Part shown: positions 13,445-14,253 of the stretch, piece after piece
Layout of the letters: every line of letters begins with the position of its first letter
How positions within the stretch are numbered: the stretch's first letter is position 1
Assembly (NCBI GenBank): GCA_019307645.1
Contig: JAFDJF010000185.1
Location: forward strand, 1-14,253
Source of the DNA: Deltaproteobacteria bacterium
GTDB taxonomy: Bacteria > Desulfobacterota > DSM-4660 > Desulfatiglandales > Desulfatiglandaceae
Reading direction: 5' to 3'
DNA: 14,253 nt
The notes under the pieces: model-generated
What the model was told of the DNA's origin: nothing
Seen by the model: only the letters and a program-made list of their open reading frames with translations
Databases searched by the model: none
Translations under genes and position numbers: made by a program

Positions 13445-14253
13445 ATGATGGATAGCATTATTCGTTTGACTATCGATGGTCAGAGTATTGAAGCCAATGT
13501 GGGGACAACCATTCTCGAATCGGCGCGGAGTGCGGATATATATATCCCGACCCTCTGTTACCACCCTTTGCTTAAGCCATTCGGGGCATGCCGGCTTTGT
13601 GTCGTGGAAATAAGTGCCGGGGGCCCTTCCAGAATGGTTACTTCCTGCACTTTTCCTGTGGAGGAGGGTCTGGTAGTAAAGACAGACTCGCCGGAGATCA
13701 CAGAGGTCCGTAAAATGCTTATTGAGCTTCTTCTTGCTCGTGCCCCCAAAGCTAAGGCGGTACGCTTTTTGGCTCGGGAATATGGCATAGAAAAGCCGAT
13801 GCTCAGGGCCAGGGATGAAGGAGAGCTCTGTATTCTTTGTGGGTTATGCGCCCGTGTGTGTGATGAAATAATAGGTGTAAGCGCCATAAATTTTTTGGGC
13901 AGGGGTGTTAATCGAGAGGTTACTTTCAATCCGGAGATTTCTCCGGAGCTATGTGTGGGCTGTGGTGTTTGCACGGCTGTCTGTCCCACCGGATGTCTTG
14001 AATTAGAGCGTCCTTATGGTGTTATTTCCGCCATTGATATGGGCCGAAGAGCGGCAAGTTCCATCGATCAATATCTAGGCGGTGAAGGGATTATTGAAGA
14101 GGAACTGATTGATACTGAGATCCCGAGTTTATGGACCGGCAGGGATGAAGGGTTTGCAGATCGGGCCAGGGTGATACATCCGCTATTGGTGCAAGAGGTT
14201 ACGAATGACCAGGCGATTGCGGAGGCTGGCAGATGCCTGAGATGTGATTTGAG
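13445..14253 (+). CDS. NuoG/HoxU-like ferredoxin protein with GltD-type C-terminal tail (3' end outside window)
   Basis: The frame stays open to the right edge, giving at least 269 residues. [2Fe-2S] ligands: C38, C49, C52, C68, with normal spacing. The His/Cys N5 site of NuoG is missing: where H-x3-C-x2-C would lie the chain reads ARAPKAKAVRFLARE. Two [4Fe-4S] sites follow: C129/C132/C135/C139 and C170/C173/C176/C180. From about 192 the chain changes to VISAIDMGRRAASSIDQYLG, closely like the extreme C-terminus of the GltD-like module in the preceding gene, including a final RCLRCD; no FAD or NAD(P) domain lies between. The ATG at 13445 lacks a well-spaced Shine-Dalgarno. A GTG at 13436, overlapping the upstream stop and 7 bp after gagga (13425-13429), is an alternative start. 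It may be the iron-sulfur subunit carrying electrons from the NuoF-like fusion. Confidence 0.85.
   Translation, partial: MMDSIIRLTIDGQSIEANVGTTILESARSADIYIPTLCYHPLLKPFGACRLCVVEISAGGPSRMVTSCTFPVEEGLVVKTDSPEITEVRKMLIELLLARAPKAKAVRFLAREYGIEKPMLRARDEGELCILCGLCARVCDEIIGVSAINFLGRGVNREVTFNPEISPELCVGCGVCTAVCPTGCLELERPYGVISAIDMGRRAASSIDQYLGGEGIIEEELIDTEIPSLWTGRDEGFADRARVIHPLLVQEVTNDQAIAEAGRCLRCDL

Noticed and set aside
1..14253. CRISPR arrays, tRNA or rRNA genes, complete insertion sequences
   Set aside because: No regularly spaced repeats, no tRNA-like or rRNA-like sequence and no transposase motifs were found on either strand.

Overview
The window reads as part of an anaerobic aromatic-degradation locus from a strictly anaerobic bacterium, most likely a sulfate-reducing or syntrophic deltaproteobacterium (Desulfobacterota). 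This rests on the gene content: an oxygen-sensitive, ATP-dependent class I aryl-CoA reductase of the bzd (Azoarcus) type next to large iron-sulfur flavoproteins. The moderate GC content fits but proves nothing. All genes I can support lie on the plus strand.

Left part (1-1588): the 3' part of an HD-domain dNTP triphosphohydrolase-like gene, probably cut by the window edge, ends at 1126. A 460-bp intergenic region follows, rich in dyads. It holds a structured terminator (1148-1238), a near-consensus sigma70-type promoter directly against it (1240-1268), two copies of a TetR-like operator motif in opposite orientation (1269-1284 and 1425-1440), and three more inverted repeats before the next gene.

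Middle (1589-3798): a TetR-family regulator is followed 13 bp later by an enoyl-CoA hydratase-family gene and then a second, complete one. They are candidates for hydrating the dienoyl-CoA (or a related product) made by ring reduction. A 230-bp gap with two hairpins precedes the reductase genes.

Reductase (4029-8223): four genes in the order bzdN-O-P-Q encode the two active-site subunits and the two ATPase/activator subunits that share a [4Fe-4S] cluster. The bzdN-like gene lacks the usual N-terminal stretch and has no clear ribosome binding site.

Electron-supply module (8230-14253): a NuoG-like iron-sulfur protein fused to a shortened GltD/NfnB-like flavin domain; a NuoE-like [2Fe-2S] protein whose start lies inside the previous gene; a 1027-residue fusion of a NuoF/HydB-like NADH:FMN protein with a complete GltD/NfnB-like FAD/NAD(P) protein; and a NuoG/HoxU-like iron-sulfur protein carrying only the C-terminal tail of a GltD-like domain and running off the window. 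Pieces of one GltD-like module are thus spread in different states over three neighbouring proteins.

Proposed working: the TetR protein senses an aromatic or alicyclic acyl-CoA. The flavin/iron-sulfur complex draws electrons from NADH and/or NAD(P)H, possibly by flavin-based bifurcation, to make low-potential electrons. BzdPQ-like ATPases energise these for BzdNO-like ring reduction, and the hydratases start beta-oxidation-like processing. TetR, hydratases, bzd-type reductase and NADH:acceptor oxidoreductase together recall the thn (tetrahydronaphthoyl-CoA reductase) loci of naphthalene-degrading sulfate reducers such as NaphS2 and N47. That is inference from memory; a true benzoyl-CoA reductase remains possible.
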